From NCBI RefSeq assembly GCF_017939745.1, contig NZ_JAGKQQ010000001.1, positions 4,216,001 through 4,280,000 on the forward strand: a stretch of DNA of 64,000 nt, in the 5' to 3' direction. The notes under the pieces are model-generated. The model was not told where the DNA came from. It did no database searches and saw only the letters and a program-made list of their open reading frames with translations. The stretch comes from Gemmata palustris (GTDB lineage: Bacteria > Planctomycetota > Planctomycetia > Gemmatales > Gemmataceae). The translations under genes were made by a program, and so were the position numbers. The stretch's first letter is position 1, and the number at the start of each line of letters is the position of its first letter. Positions 18,655 through 27,429 of this stretch are shown here, one piece after another.

Positions 18655-19170
18655 TCACATCGGAGCGATGTCAGCCGTTACCCAGATCCCGCCGTTCAGA
18701 TCCGCACGCGCCGGCCCGAGCCACGGAACGACCAGCTCCTCGTCGAGACGGCCGCGGCCCCCATCGCGGGCCTTCCAGCGCACCGACACATGAACCGCCA
18801 CCTCGTCGGCGGATCGCCCACGAATGGACACCGTCTTGCTGTACCCGAACCCCTTCCCCCTCGCAGTCGCACCGTCGGCATGAGAGCAATGGGCGACCAG
18901 TGTTTCGCCGACGGTCCTGATGCTGCCGGTGGTAGTGATGCTGCCGTTCGGGTTGCAAATCACGGACTCGACCACCGAGATGAACTGGCGGGGCCGAACC
19001 CGGGCCAAGTAGTAGCGGTCGTCGCGGCCCTCGTCCACGCCCGGGATGTGCAGCCGGACGGTGAGAACCGCCTCGGCTTTCTCCGGCTCGACTTCACGGA
19101 TCACCGCGTCTTCCACGGGCGCCCTCGGCAGCCGAATTGCAAACTCTCGCTGCAGTGCTGGTATAGGCAC
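18655..19170 (-). CDS. Hypothetical protein, 171 residues
   Basis: I do not recognise a family. The predicted protein has beta-rich stretches such as RYYLARVRPRQFISVVESV and ITTTGSIRTVGETLVAH, and a C-terminal DEELVVPWLGP. It has no signal peptide or membrane segment, so it is probably cytoplasmic. The frame is supported by its codon pattern, by low-complexity-free sequence, and by its position convergent with the upstream surface-protein gene across clear terminators. The GTG start at 19170 lacks a good Shine-Dalgarno sequence, so the true start may lie further inside. Confidence 0.5.
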   Translation of the reverse strand: MPIPALQREFAIRLPRAPVEDAVIREVEPEKAEAVLTVRLHIPGVDEGRDDRYYLARVRPRQFISVVESVICNPNGSITTTGSIRTVGETLVAHCSHADGATARGKGFGYSKTVSIRGRSADEVAVHVSVRWKARDGGRGRLDEELVVPWLGPARADLNGGIWVTADIAPM

Positions 19171-19333
19171 CGGCTACCGAACCGACCTGTTCCGGCGTGA
19201 GTCGAATTAGTTTCATTTCGAGAGCGCGTTCCGGGCCGCTCGTAAGGCGGCCCGTGTTCGTTTCGGGCCGGCGTTCACGCTTGCAGCGAGAGTAGGATCG
19301 GTCATGCTTGGAGGCAACTCTGGAGGGTGACCG

Positions 19334-19852
19334 ATGACCGAAGAGGAATGGCTGGTAGCAACTGACCCGAAACCGATGTTGGAGGTTCCAGACCGACGCA
19401 CATCATTTAGAAGATTGGTGCTGTTTTCCTGTGCCGGTTGCCGTCTTGTCTGGGACTCATTGGATAGGGGAGCAAAAGCGAGTATCGAGGAGGCAGAAGT
19501 GGACGAGCACAAGTTCACTACCGGGATGTCTGCCCTCTCTCTAATCGAGGAGGTTTTCGATCATCCGAGCATATGCACAAATGCTAACGGTGCTCGATTC
19601 GCTAACTTCATCCGCGACATCTTCGGCAACCCGTTCCGCCCGGTGGCCTTTTCTCCTTCGTGGCGCACCTCCACCGCTCTCGCGCTTGCGTCGCAGATGT
19701 ACGAATCCCGTGATTTCAGTGCGATTCCGATCTTGGCCGACGCGCTCCAAGATGCGGGGTGCGACAGCGCCGACGTGCTCGATCACTGCCGCGGGCCGGG
19801 GCCGCACGTGCGCGGGTGTTGGGTTGTGGACTTAGTGCTCGGCAAGGAATAG
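19334..19852 (+). CDS. Gemmata-type expanded-family protein of unknown function
   Basis: The 172-residue product opens MTEEEWLVATDPKPMLE and closes with LADALQDAGCDSADVLDHC and GPGPHVRGCWVVDLVLGKE. From memory, these two conserved ends are shared by many hypothetical proteins in Gemmata, in which an alanine-rich helical middle section of variable length separates them. The middle here is short. It has CAGC and conserved cysteines but no catalytic motif I can name. It has no signal peptide. ATG at 19334 is supported by GGAGG 7 bases upstream. The function is unknown; these genes often sit alone in planctomycete genomes. Confidence 0.75.
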   Translation: MTEEEWLVATDPKPMLEVPDRRTSFRRLVLFSCAGCRLVWDSLDRGAKASIEEAEVDEHKFTTGMSALSLIEEVFDHPSICTNANGARFANFIRDIFGNPFRPVAFSPSWRTSTALALASQMYESRDFSAIPILADALQDAGCDSADVLDHCRGPGPHVRGCWVVDLVLGKE

Positions 19853-19916
19853 CGTCCGGGTTGAAGGAGTGGTACGCTGTAAGCGGTTCGGAGCTGCATA
19901 CATCGCGGAGACTGTC

Positions 19917-20234
19917 ATGGTTACACAATCTCGGTGGCCACTAGTTCTGATGGGGATCGTAATCGGGGCTCTCGGGGCTCTGCTAATGACGGACGATCGG
20001 GCCAACCGGGTCCACGCCCAGCCTCCTCCTCCGGCCGCAACGCCCCCGAGGGTCGCTACTGCGGCGCCGGCCCCGGCGGGACCGGTCGGGCGCTACCAGA
20101 TCTCGGCGTGGGGCAACGACAACCGTGGCACACCCAATAACGGGGCTTACGTCATCGACACCCAGACCGGCGACGTGTTCCACGTTGACCAGTCGACCAA
20201 GCCCCGCCATTTGGGAGCGGTGGAGAAGAAGTAA
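19917..20234 (+). CDS. Small membrane-anchored periplasmic protein
   Basis: The 105-residue product has an N-terminal hydrophobic segment (residues 8-24, PLVLMGIVIGALGALLM), a proline/alanine-rich linker to about residue 55, and a C-terminal 50 residues reading RYQISAWGNDNRGTPNNGAY and TGDVFHVDQSTKPR. The anchor is likely an uncleaved signal anchor. The C-terminal part resembles short one-strand-repeat pieces of planctomycete membrane proteins (ISAWG, YVIDTQTGDVF), but I cannot name it. It lies 64 bp after the preceding gene on the same strand and is followed by a strong terminator, so the two may form a short operon. Confidence 0.65.
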   Translation: MVTQSRWPLVLMGIVIGALGALLMTDDRANRVHAQPPPPAATPPRVATAAPAPAGPVGRYQISAWGNDNRGTPNNGAYVIDTQTGDVFHVDQSTKPRHLGAVEKK

Positions 20235-20294
20235 GCTCTCTGTTCGACGGCCGAAGCAACAGACAACCCGGCCGATCTCACTTCTAGCTCAACG

Positions 20295-20326
20295 ACACGG
20301 GCCGAGGAGCAATCCTCGGCCCGTGT
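20295..20326 (+). terminator. Hairpin terminator after the small membrane protein gene
   Basis: A 14-bp perfect stem (ACACGGGCCGAGGA and its complement) with loop GCAA is followed by GCTTCCC. It lies 60 bp after the stop codon. Confidence 0.8.
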
Positions 20327-20330
20327 GCTT

Positions 20331-20474
20331 CCCGACCGGCCCTGGCGGTGCATGCGCCCCGCTGGGCAGGCCGGCACTTTCCCGACCGGCCCTGGCGGTG
20401 CATGCGCCCCGCTGGGCAGGCCGGCACTTTCCCGACCGGCCCTGGCGGTGCATGCGCTCCGCTGGGCGGGCCGG
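20331..20474. repeat. 50-bp tandem repeat, about 2.9 copies
   Basis: Units start at 20331, 20381 and 20431. The first two are identical and the third has a few substitutions and breaks off. Each unit contains CCGACCGGCCCTGGCGGTGC. It immediately follows the terminator at 20295-20326. There are no spacers, so it is not a CRISPR array, and no open frame with a Shine-Dalgarno sequence spans it. Confidence 0.9.
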
Positions 20475-20533
20475 TCAAGGTTCCCGTGGTGTCTACTTCT
20501 CTTCCTGGGGCGCGGAACGCTCACGGCAACGCC

Positions 20534-20616
20534 GAGCAGGAGCAGTACCTGCGGTTGGCGGAACCACGATTCGCGGGGTTGTTCCAGGCCGCCAACCGCA
20601 GGTACTGCTCCTGCTC
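20534..20616. repeat. 27-bp perfect inverted repeat
   Basis: Arms at 20534-20560 and 20590-20616 are perfect complements (each contains AGCAGTACCTGCGGTTGG), with a loop of 29 bases. Weaker complementarity extends outwards. No other copy is in the window. Confidence 0.85.
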
Positions 20617-20985
20617 GATAGCGGTGCTGGAACAGCGGTCCCCGCGCGGGGTGTGGTGGAAAGTGCTCGGACGACGCAACATCGTCCTGTCGCAGAGCGA
20701 CGAGCTAAACACTTCCACGAGAACGGTGACAGCGTAACTGAGTGCCGCGAAAGGGGCAAGCAACTTCGCGCGCCGAAAACTCGTTCGTCTTGCAATTCTT
20801 CCCCCCTCCGGCTATTCCTCGCCATCCGAATTTATGGGGGCACCGGCGGGCGTTTCGAGATGGCGCTGAAGTAACGCTTCTGTCACATCCTCGTGACCCC
20901 GGCCCGAAACCGTTTGTATTCTTGTGTCCACTAGCGTAAAATTTGGTGCCGTGTCGTGGGCGCCCGAACAGGTATTGGAATCTTG
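20617..20985. other. Gap with no gene recognised
   Basis: Between the 27-bp inverted repeat and the family A array there is sequence without a supportable gene. Open frames here are short, lack ribosome-binding sites and match nothing I know. Confidence 0.4.
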
Positions 20986-20989
20986 CAGC

Positions 20990-21320
20990 GCCGAGGGCGG
21001 CTCGTTTTGGGACCGCCGTGGCACAGTGACTTGGACGAGCCGCGACCACAAGGGAGCGGGAAGCGGCTCCCCGACGTTGAGTTCGGCGCACAAAGGAACT
21101 GGGAATCGCCGTGGCACAGTGACTTGGACGAGCCGCGACCGCAAGGGAGCGGGAGGCGGCTCGCCGACGTTGAGTCCAGCACACAAAGGAACTGGGAATC
21201 GCTGCCCCGCTCCCTTGCGGTCGCGGCTCGTTACGAGGAGCGGCGTGCCCCGCGCCCTTGCGGTCGCGGCTCGTTAAAGGGAGGACAGTGCCCCCACTCC
21301 CTTGCGGTCGCGGCTCGCTA
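20990..21320. repeat. Family A repeat array upstream of kdsD
   Basis: Five cores occur: two forward (21035-21060 and 21128-21153) and three reverse (21205-21230, 21249-21273 and 21293-21318). The segments between carry the family's spacer with GCGCACAAAGGAACTGGG and GTGGCACAGTGACTTGGACG. The first and second units are near-identical for about 90 bp, so the array grew by duplication. The remaining 345 bp to kdsD hold short repeats of GTTAGTGATTGTTAGCC type and no gene. Confidence 0.9.
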
Positions 21321-21665
21321 CGGGGGGAGCATCGCGACGCCCCAGGATTTCGGGCCACAAGAGGCGGTAAGTATTCGCGAAATAGCGGTTCCAGAGTTGG
21401 CAATTGTTAGCCGTTGTTAGTGACCGGCGCGGGTCGCCGGAAGACGCCAACAACGCCGAATGACTTGAAATCTCAGTAGTTAGTGGGGTTCACACCCGGC
21501 GCGGCATCCGAGGAATGCCCCCAGGGTCGAAAATGTTAGTGATTGTTAGCCGAGCCCGGGACGCGAGCGGAAATCAGCGAATTTTGCTTCCAGTGGACTG
21601 AAGCTCGAGTGTTACCGGCTCGTCACCAATTGGGACCGAGATCATCGTTTCACCCGCGTGCATCC

Positions 21666-22712
21666 ATGCCTGACTCCACCGAATCGGCGTTCGACAAGAT
21701 CGATTACGCGCGGCGCGTCCTGCGGGCCGAGGCCGCGTCGCTCGACGTCGTTGCCGGGCGCCTCGATGACGGCTTCAACCGGGTCGCGGACGCGCTGTTC
21801 GCGTGCCGCGGGCGCGTCGCGGTGATCGGCGTGGGCAAATCCGCGGACGTGGGTCAGAAGACCGTCGGCACGTTCAACTCCACCGGCACCCGGGCCTACA
21901 TACTCGACGCGACCCGCGCCGTTCACGGCGACCTCGGGAGCATTCACCCGGACGATGTCGCCCTGCTGCTCTCGCACAGCGGCGAGTCGGAAGAACTGGT
22001 CCGGCTACTCGGCCCGCTGAAGAAGCTCGCGTCGTCCTTACTGGCGATCACGAGCAGCGCGGGGAGCGCGCTCGGCCGCGCCGCCGACGCCGCCATCGTG
22101 TACGGCCCGATCAAAGAAGCGTGCCCGCTCGCGCTGGCGCCGAGTACCAGCACCACGGTGATGCTCGCGCTCGGCGACGCGCTCGCGTTCACGCTGCTCG
22201 AACAGCGCCAGTTCACCGCCGACGAGTTCGCGAAGTTCCACCCGGCCGGGTCGCTCGGGCGCAAACTCGCTCTCGTTTCCGAATTGATGCGCCGGGGGAG
22301 CGAGCTCCGCATCGCGGCCCAGACGGACACGGTGCGCGAGGTGTTCGCGAAAGTCCGGCACACCGGCCGGCGCACGGGCGCGATCATGCTCGTGGACGCC
22401 GACGGGCGGCTCGCGGGGCTGTTCACCGACAGCGACCTCGCCCGCCTCTTCGAGAACCGCGAGGACCGGCTCCTGGACGCGCCCGTCGCGCACGTGATGA
22501 CGCACGCGCCGGTCGTGATCGCGCCCGAGTCGCGCGTAGCGGTCGCGCTGGATGTGCTGCGGGCACGGAAGTTCAGCGAACTGCCCGTGGTGGACGAAGC
22601 CGGCCGGCCCGTCGGAATGCTCGATATTACCGATCTGATCGGACTCGACCCGCTGGCCGGGGGCGCGGATTCCCGGCCGGCGCTGCGCCTGATCGACCGC
22701 AAGAGCGCGTAA
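21666..22712 (+). CDS. kdsD: Arabinose-5-phosphate isomerase
   Basis: The 348-residue product matches KdsD: an N-terminal SIS domain (about residues 40-190) with GVGKSADVGQK, the HGDLG motif and LSHSGESEE, then two CBS domains (about 215-340). It converts ribulose 5-phosphate to arabinose 5-phosphate, the first step in Kdo synthesis for lipopolysaccharide. It is cytoplasmic. kdsC follows 4 bp after the stop, and the giant OstA-like gene comes next, the same order as kdsD-kdsC-lptC in enterobacteria. The ATG at 21666 precedes a typical short N-terminal helix; an upstream frame extension has no recognisable content. Confidence 0.93.
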   Translation: MPDSTESAFDKIDYARRVLRAEAASLDVVAGRLDDGFNRVADALFACRGRVAVIGVGKSADVGQKTVGTFNSTGTRAYILDATRAVHGDLGSIHPDDVALLLSHSGESEELVRLLGPLKKLASSLLAITSSAGSALGRAADAAIVYGPIKEACPLALAPSTSTTVMLALGDALAFTLLEQRQFTADEFAKFHPAGSLGRKLALVSELMRRGSELRIAAQTDTVREVFAKVRHTGRRTGAIMLVDADGRLAGLFTDSDLARLFENREDRLLDAPVAHVMTHAPVVIAPESRVAVALDVLRARKFSELPVVDEAGRPVGMLDITDLIGLDPLAGGADSRPALRLIDRKSA

Positions 22713-22716
22713 AGTG

Positions 22717-23247
22717 ATGCAGACGTCCGACCTCTCCCAGCGCGCCGCGGCCATCGAGCTCCTGCTCCTCGACGTGGACGGCGTCCTCACCGACGGCCGC
22801 GTGGTCTACGCCGACGACGGGCGCGAGCTCAAATTCTTCCACGTGCGCGACGGGTCGGGGTTGAAGTTGTGGCGCGCCGCGGGTAAGCGGGCGGCCATCG
22901 TTTCGGGACGAGATTCGCGCGCGGTGGAGCGCCGGGCCGCCGAACTGGGCATCCACCCGGTTCTCCAAGGCCGCGAGAACAAGCTCCGCGCGTTCGAGGA
23001 CGTGCTGGCCCAGACCGGGCTGAACCCGGAGCAGGTGTGCGCGATCGGGGACGACCTCCCCGACGTGCCCGTGCTACGGCGGTGCGGGCTGGCGGCCGCG
23101 GTCGCCGATGCGTGCCCGGAAGCGCGGGCCGCGGCCCATTACGTGACCGCGGTCCCGGGCGGGCACGGGGCCGTGCGCGAGCTGATCGAGTGGCTACTGA
23201 GGGCACAGGGCCGGTGGGCCGAAGTGACCGCCGGCTACGCCAACTAG
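22717..23247 (+). CDS. kdsC: Kdo-8-phosphate phosphatase (HAD family)
   Basis: The 176-residue protein is a HAD-family phosphatase with LLLLDVDGVLTDGRV (nucleophile DVD), VSGRDS in motif II, KLRAFEDVL with the conserved Lys, and GDDLPDVPVL as motif IV. Length and motifs fit KdsC, which releases phosphate from Kdo 8-phosphate. Context with kdsD strongly supports this. A GTG at 22714 overlaps closely and could also serve; ATG at 22717 is preferred. Only 4 bp separate it from kdsD, so the two are surely one operon. Confidence 0.92.
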   Translation: MQTSDLSQRAAAIELLLLDVDGVLTDGRVVYADDGRELKFFHVRDGSGLKLWRAAGKRAAIVSGRDSRAVERRAAELGIHPVLQGRENKLRAFEDVLAQTGLNPEQVCAIGDDLPDVPVLRRCGLAAAVADACPEARAAAHYVTAVPGGHGAVRELIEWLLRAQGRWAEVTAGYAN

Positions 23248-23269
23248 TCTCGTTTCAGGATCGTCGTAG

Positions 23270-23560
23270 CGGACTGGACGAGCCGCGACCGCAAGGGAGC
23301 GGGAGGCGGCTCCCCGACGTTGAGTCCAGCACAAAGGAGCCGGGACTCGCCGTGGCACAGTGACTTGGACGAGCCGCGACCGCAAGGGAGCGGGAGACGG
23401 CTCCCCGACGTTGAGTTCGGCGCACAAAGGAACCGGGAGTCGCTGCCCCGCTCCCTTGCGGTCGCGGCTCGTTACGAGGCGCGGCGTGCCACGCTCCCTT
23501 GCGGTCGCTCGTTAAAGGGAGGGCAGTGCCTCCCGCTGCCTTGCGGTCGCGGCTCGCTAC
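23270..23560. repeat. Family A repeat array between kdsC and the OstA-like gene
   Basis: Two forward cores (23278-23304 and 23369-23396) and three reverse cores (23445-23470, 23491-23513 and 23532-23557) form a block much like the one at 20990-21320, including the same spacer sequences in the same order. It splits an otherwise tight operon, with the next start codon 37 bp away. Confidence 0.9.
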
Positions 23561-23596
23561 AGAGCCTGAAATAGGCTAATAACCCTGGAGTGAACG

Positions 23597-26500
23597 GTGC
23601 TGACGCCCCGGCGAACGATGTTGTTGCTCGCGGGCTTCGTGCTGTTCGCCGGCGCGTATGCCGTTTACGCGCAGCTCCTCGGCTGGCTCGACGGGCTGCC
23701 CCAACTCCCCGCGGCCGCGCTCGTGCGGAGCACCGGGGTCTTCGCGCCGCCCGAGCGCCCGGCCGTCGCCCCGACCCAGCAGAGGTTGATCGAAGCGTTC
23801 GGCGAGAACAGCCCCGAAACGAACGACTCGCACTACCTGATGCAGTTCCTGCTCCCGAGCGGCGATTCGTCCGTGCTGATCGCGTCCGGGATGCCGCCAG
23901 ACAAACCCAACTCGCACCGCGTGACCCTCTCGCCGTTCAGCATCGCGGTGTTCAGCAAGGCGAAGGCCGCGCACCTGCGCCAGCCCGGTGAGGTGGCGGA
24001 GATCAGTACGGCGCACGCGGACAAGGGCGTCCTCGAGTTCGATCGCGTCATCAACAACATGGCCGACATGAAGAAGGCGCTGCTCTTGCGCGTCGAACTC
24101 GTCAGCGACTTCGAGCAGGCGCTCCCGGACCCGCGCCGCGGGGTCGTTCACATCACCAACAATCAGCGGTCGAGTGACCCGAACCGGTCCCTGGTGCTCC
24201 GCACCGTCGGCCCGGTGTTCTACCGCAACCCGAAAAACGTCGTCGGGACGGACGCCGCGAAAGCGCCGGACTTCTGGACCGACGCCCCGGTCGAAATCGT
24301 GGACCGCCAGAACTTGCCGCGGCCGGTCGGTGCGGCGGCCCCGGTCACCGCGCCGACCAAGAGCGAGGACAACCGCAACACGAGCGCGATCGCGGCGATC
24401 TTGAGCGGCCAGCGCCTCCCGCCGCCGACGATCACCGCGATCGGGCTCCGCGTGTACCTGGAACCCGACCCGCCGCCCGGCCAGCCCAAGAAGGAGCCGC
24501 AGCCCGGCACGAGCACCGTCAACGGCGTGCGCCGGATCGAGTTCCAGGAACAGGTGGTGATGAACCTGTGGGTGGACAACGGCCAATCGATCACGGGCGG
24601 CCCACCTCCGGCGCAACCGGGCGGGGCGAGCGCGCCCAAGAGCAACGGCCTCGCACTCGTTCCCCCTCCGGCGGCGATCGTCGGCATCACGGGGGGAATC
24701 GGTCCGGCCGCGTACAACGTGCGGCTCATGGACCGCGCGCTGCTCCAGATCGATACCCGCGGCTCGTTCGCCTACGACGCGGGCAAGTCGCTCGCGCGGT
24801 TCGACGTGGTCCCGCACTCGGACCCCAACCTGCCCAACGACGTGCAGGTGACGAAGATCCCCGCGCGGGGCGGCACGAGCAGCTTGTTCAGCCAGGTGCT
24901 CGAGCTGGAATTCAACGGCTCCCCGACCGGCAACGCGCGCCCGGCCAATTCGCCCGCGATCAAGCGGCTCCACGCCTGGACGACCACGCCGGGCCGGTAC
25001 GTCACGCTGGAGTCGCAGGGGGACACCGCGCCGAGCACCCCCGGGGCCACACAGAGCGCCAGTTCCACACAAGCCTACGGCCAGGATCTCGTTCACGAAC
25101 AGGCCGCGAGCCGGATGATTCTGACGGGCTACCCGCTCTACGTGGTGAGCGACCGCAACATCCTCACGGCCGGTAGCGTACAGACCGCGGCGACGCTCAC
25201 CACGGAACCGGGACCGCCGATCGCCCCCGCGCCCGGGCTCCCGCCAGTACGCAAGACGCAAATGACCGTGCGCGGCGCCGGGGAAGTGAAGCTGTTCGAC
25301 GCGGTCAGCAAGGGCTACACGCTCGCCGCGTCGTGGAAGACCTCGCTCGTGCAATCGAAACAGGTCATTAACGAGCGCGAGCAGGACTTGTTCATATTCA
25401 CCGACGACGCGAAGCTCGAAGACTTGAGGGCGGACTACTGGCTCAAGGGCACCGTACTCAAACTGTGGCTGCACCCGCGGGCCGAACCGCCCGCGGACGG
25501 GAAGGTAGCGAGCGGCGAACAGCCCAAACCGGCGCGCGCCGAAACTCCGGCGGGTGCCGACGGGAAGGTGGCGAGCGGCGGACAGCCCAAGCCGGCGCGC
25601 GTCGAGGCCGTCGGAAAGGTGTCGAGCCACTCCACGGATTACGACATCAAAGAGGCGGAGCAACTCACGGTCCACTTCAGCGACGCGGACCCCGTCGCAG
25701 TTGCGGTCGCGCAACCGGGCAAGCCCGTATCGCCCGATGCGGCCGCGGCCGGTCCCCCCGCAGGGCCGATGCCCCCCGTGGCTCCCGGTGCGGGGGACGC
25801 GCCGAAGGCGCCCGAGCCGATCGCGAAGGCACCGGAGAAACCGAAACCGCCGTTCGAGATTCGCGCCAAGACCATCGAGACGTTCGTCAAACGGATACCG
25901 GTCGCGCCCGCATCAAACAACCCGGTTGCCGATAAGCCCGCCGCCGACAAGCTCGCTGCGGACAAGGCCGCGGAACCGCCCGCCGCGAAGTACCAACTCG
26001 ACCGCGCCCGGTGCGAGGACAACGTGTCCGTACACCAGGAGCCGCTCGAACCCGGTAAGCCGCGCGGCATCGACATCTTCGGGCGCCTGCTCCTGATCGA
26101 CGGCGCGGCGGACGGGAGCGTGATGACCGTCTTCGGCTGGCCGAACAAGGACGGCGAAGTTCACCAGGAAGAGATGTCGCTCATCGGGCCGAAGATCGTG
26201 CTCAATCAGGTGCTCAACTCGGCGGCGGTCGACGGGCGCGGCGCGCTCACCATGCCGACCAAGAGCAACCTCGCGGGCGGCGAACTCGCTCAGCCGGAAG
26301 TGGTCGTCGTTCACTGGCGCGACTCGATGGCGTTCAACGGCGCGCTGCGCTCCGCGGTCTTTACCGGAAAGGTGTCCGCGCACCAGACCGCGCCCCAGGG
26401 CGAATCGTCGGTGCAGTGCCACGCGATGAACGTCATCTTCGACCGGCCGATTTACTTTAACCAGGCCCAGAAGAGGGCCGCGGCGCCGCCCCCCCCGCCG

Positions 26501-27379
26501 GACCCGAAAGACCCGAAGGCGGGCGCGGAGGCGAAGAAGGGCGAGAGCGCGAAGATTTACAAGATCCAGTGCTACGCGGCGCCGGCCGACATCGCCGACA
26601 ACAAGCACGAACTCGAGGTCGTTTACACCCAGGTGGATTACGACAAGAGCGGCAAACTGTTGAAAGCGCAATGGCTCTGGTGCCCGGACCTGATGATGGA
26701 GGCGCAAGCCCAAGATTCGGCCGGCGGAGAGAAGTACCAGCAAGTGTTCGCCGAGGGGCCGGGGCGGCTGCGCATCTGGCAGCGGGGCGAGGCGAACCCC
26801 GCCGGTCCGCCCGCGGGCGCGAAACCGATGGCGGGTGGCGCGAAGGCGGCCGCGAAACCGGCGAAGGACGAGCCGGAGATGAAGCTCACGTTCATCAAGT
26901 TCAGCGGCCGGATGACGGGCCGAGATAAGAAGTTGTACCAGTCGGCGGCGTTCAGCGACGAGGTCACGGCCATTCACGTGCCGGCCGACGCGCCCACGGT
27001 CAAAATCGACGAGTACAATCTGCCGCCCCGGGCGGTGCTCCTCACCTGTAACGACAAGCTCGAAGTCTGGAGCCACAAACAACAGGGCGACACCCCCGCG
27101 GCACAGAACATGACCGCGAGCGGGAACGCCTTTTTGCGGACGGACGATTACGAGGGGACCGCGATCACCATTGATAGCAAGGGCAACGCCGTCACGCTGA
27201 CCGGCAACGACGCGATCCCGGCCCGCGTCAGGAACCGCTTCGGCGGGGGCAACGAGCAGGTCGGCAAGGTCATTCTCTACGACCGCGCCGATGGCTCGTC
27301 GAGTGTCAAAGCCGGGTTCGGCGGTAGCATCGGGTCGGCGCCCAAGAGTGGTCCGGCAGGCCCGCCGCCCAAGAAGTGA
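23597..27379 (+). CDS. Giant OstA/LptC-like periplasmic protein, probable lipopolysaccharide transport component
   Basis: The 1260-residue protein has one N-terminal membrane helix (about residues 6-28) and an otherwise extracytoplasmic chain. Proline/alanine-rich linkers (for example about 620-700 and 710-790) separate beta-rich segments. Several segments resemble the OstA/LptA beta-jellyroll: SVHQEPLEPGKPRGIDIFG, AVDGRGALTMPT, AVFTGKVSAHQT and, near the C-terminus, YEGTAITIDSKGNAVTLTGND. LptC has the same design on a much smaller scale, and in enterobacteria lptC directly follows kdsC. I infer it belongs to the export bridge for lipopolysaccharide, perhaps fusing LptC- and LptA-like roles. 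The GTG start at 23597 has GGAG 6 bases upstream. Assignment is from pattern and context only. Confidence 0.72.
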   Translation: MLTPRRTMLLLAGFVLFAGAYAVYAQLLGWLDGLPQLPAAALVRSTGVFAPPERPAVAPTQQRLIEAFGENSPETNDSHYLMQFLLPSGDSSVLIASGMPPDKPNSHRVTLSPFSIAVFSKAKAAHLRQPGEVAEISTAHADKGVLEFDRVINNMADMKKALLLRVELVSDFEQALPDPRRGVVHITNNQRSSDPNRSLVLRTVGPVFYRNPKNVVGTDAAKAPDFWTDAPVEIVDRQNLPRPVGAAAPVTAPTKSEDNRNTSAIAAILSGQRLPPPTITAIGLRVYLEPDPPPGQPKKEPQPGTSTVNGVRRIEFQEQVVMNLWVDNGQSITGGPPPAQPGGASAPKSNGLALVPPPAAIVGITGGIGPAAYNVRLMDRALLQIDTRGSFAYDAGKSLARFDVVPHSDPNLPNDVQVTKIPARGGTSSLFSQVLELEFNGSPTGNARPANSPAIKRLHAWTTTPGRYVTLESQGDTAPSTPGATQSASSTQAYGQDLVHEQAASRMILTGYPLYVVSDRNILTAGSVQTAATLTTEPGPPIAPAPGLPPVRKTQMTVRGAGEVKLFDAVSKGYTLAASWKTSLVQSKQVINEREQDLFIFTDDAKLEDLRADYWLKGTVLKLWLHPRAEPPADGKVASGEQPKPARAETPAGADGKVASGGQPKPARVEAVGKVSSHSTDYDIKEAEQLTVHFSDADPVAVAVAQPGKPVSPDAAAAGPPAGPMPPVAPGAGDAPKAPEPIAKAPEKPKPPFEIRAKTIETFVKRIPVAPASNNPVADKPAADKLAADKAAEPPAAKYQLDRARCEDNVSVHQEPLEPGKPRGIDIFGRLLLIDGAADGSVMTVFGWPNKDGEVHQEEMSLIGPKIVLNQVLNSAAVDGRGALTMPTKSNLAGGELAQPEVVVVHWRDSMAFNGALRSAVFTGKVSAHQTAPQGESSVQCHAMNVIFDRPIYFNQAQKRAAAPPPPPDPKDPKAGAEAKKGESAKIYKIQCYAAPADIADNKHELEVVYTQVDYDKSGKLLKAQWLWCPDLMMEAQAQDSAGGEKYQQVFAEGPGRLRIWQRGEANPAGPPAGAKPMAGGAKAAAKPAKDEPEMKLTFIKFSGRMTGRDKKLYQSAAFSDEVTAIHVPADAPTVKIDEYNLPPRAVLLTCNDKLEVWSHKQQGDTPAAQNMTASGNAFLRTDDYEGTAITIDSKGNAVTLTGNDAIPARVRNRFGGGNEQVGKVILYDRADGSSSVKAGFGGSIGSAPKSGPAGPPPKK

Positions 27380-27429
27380 TTCGTTCGGGGGTGCCCGGGA
27401 GTGCGGCCCTACGTTCTACCGAAGGGGCC

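Noticed and set aside
20331-20474. CRISPR-like repeat array
   Set aside because: The 50-bp units are directly adjoining with no spacers, and no cas genes are present.
21543-21665. N-terminal extension of kdsD
   Set aside because: The in-frame upstream codons encode no KdsD-like sequence; ATG at 21666 fits the family length.
23576-25714. A 712-codon minus-strand frame
   Set aside because: It is antisense to the OstA-like gene and is Arg/Val-rich without motifs.
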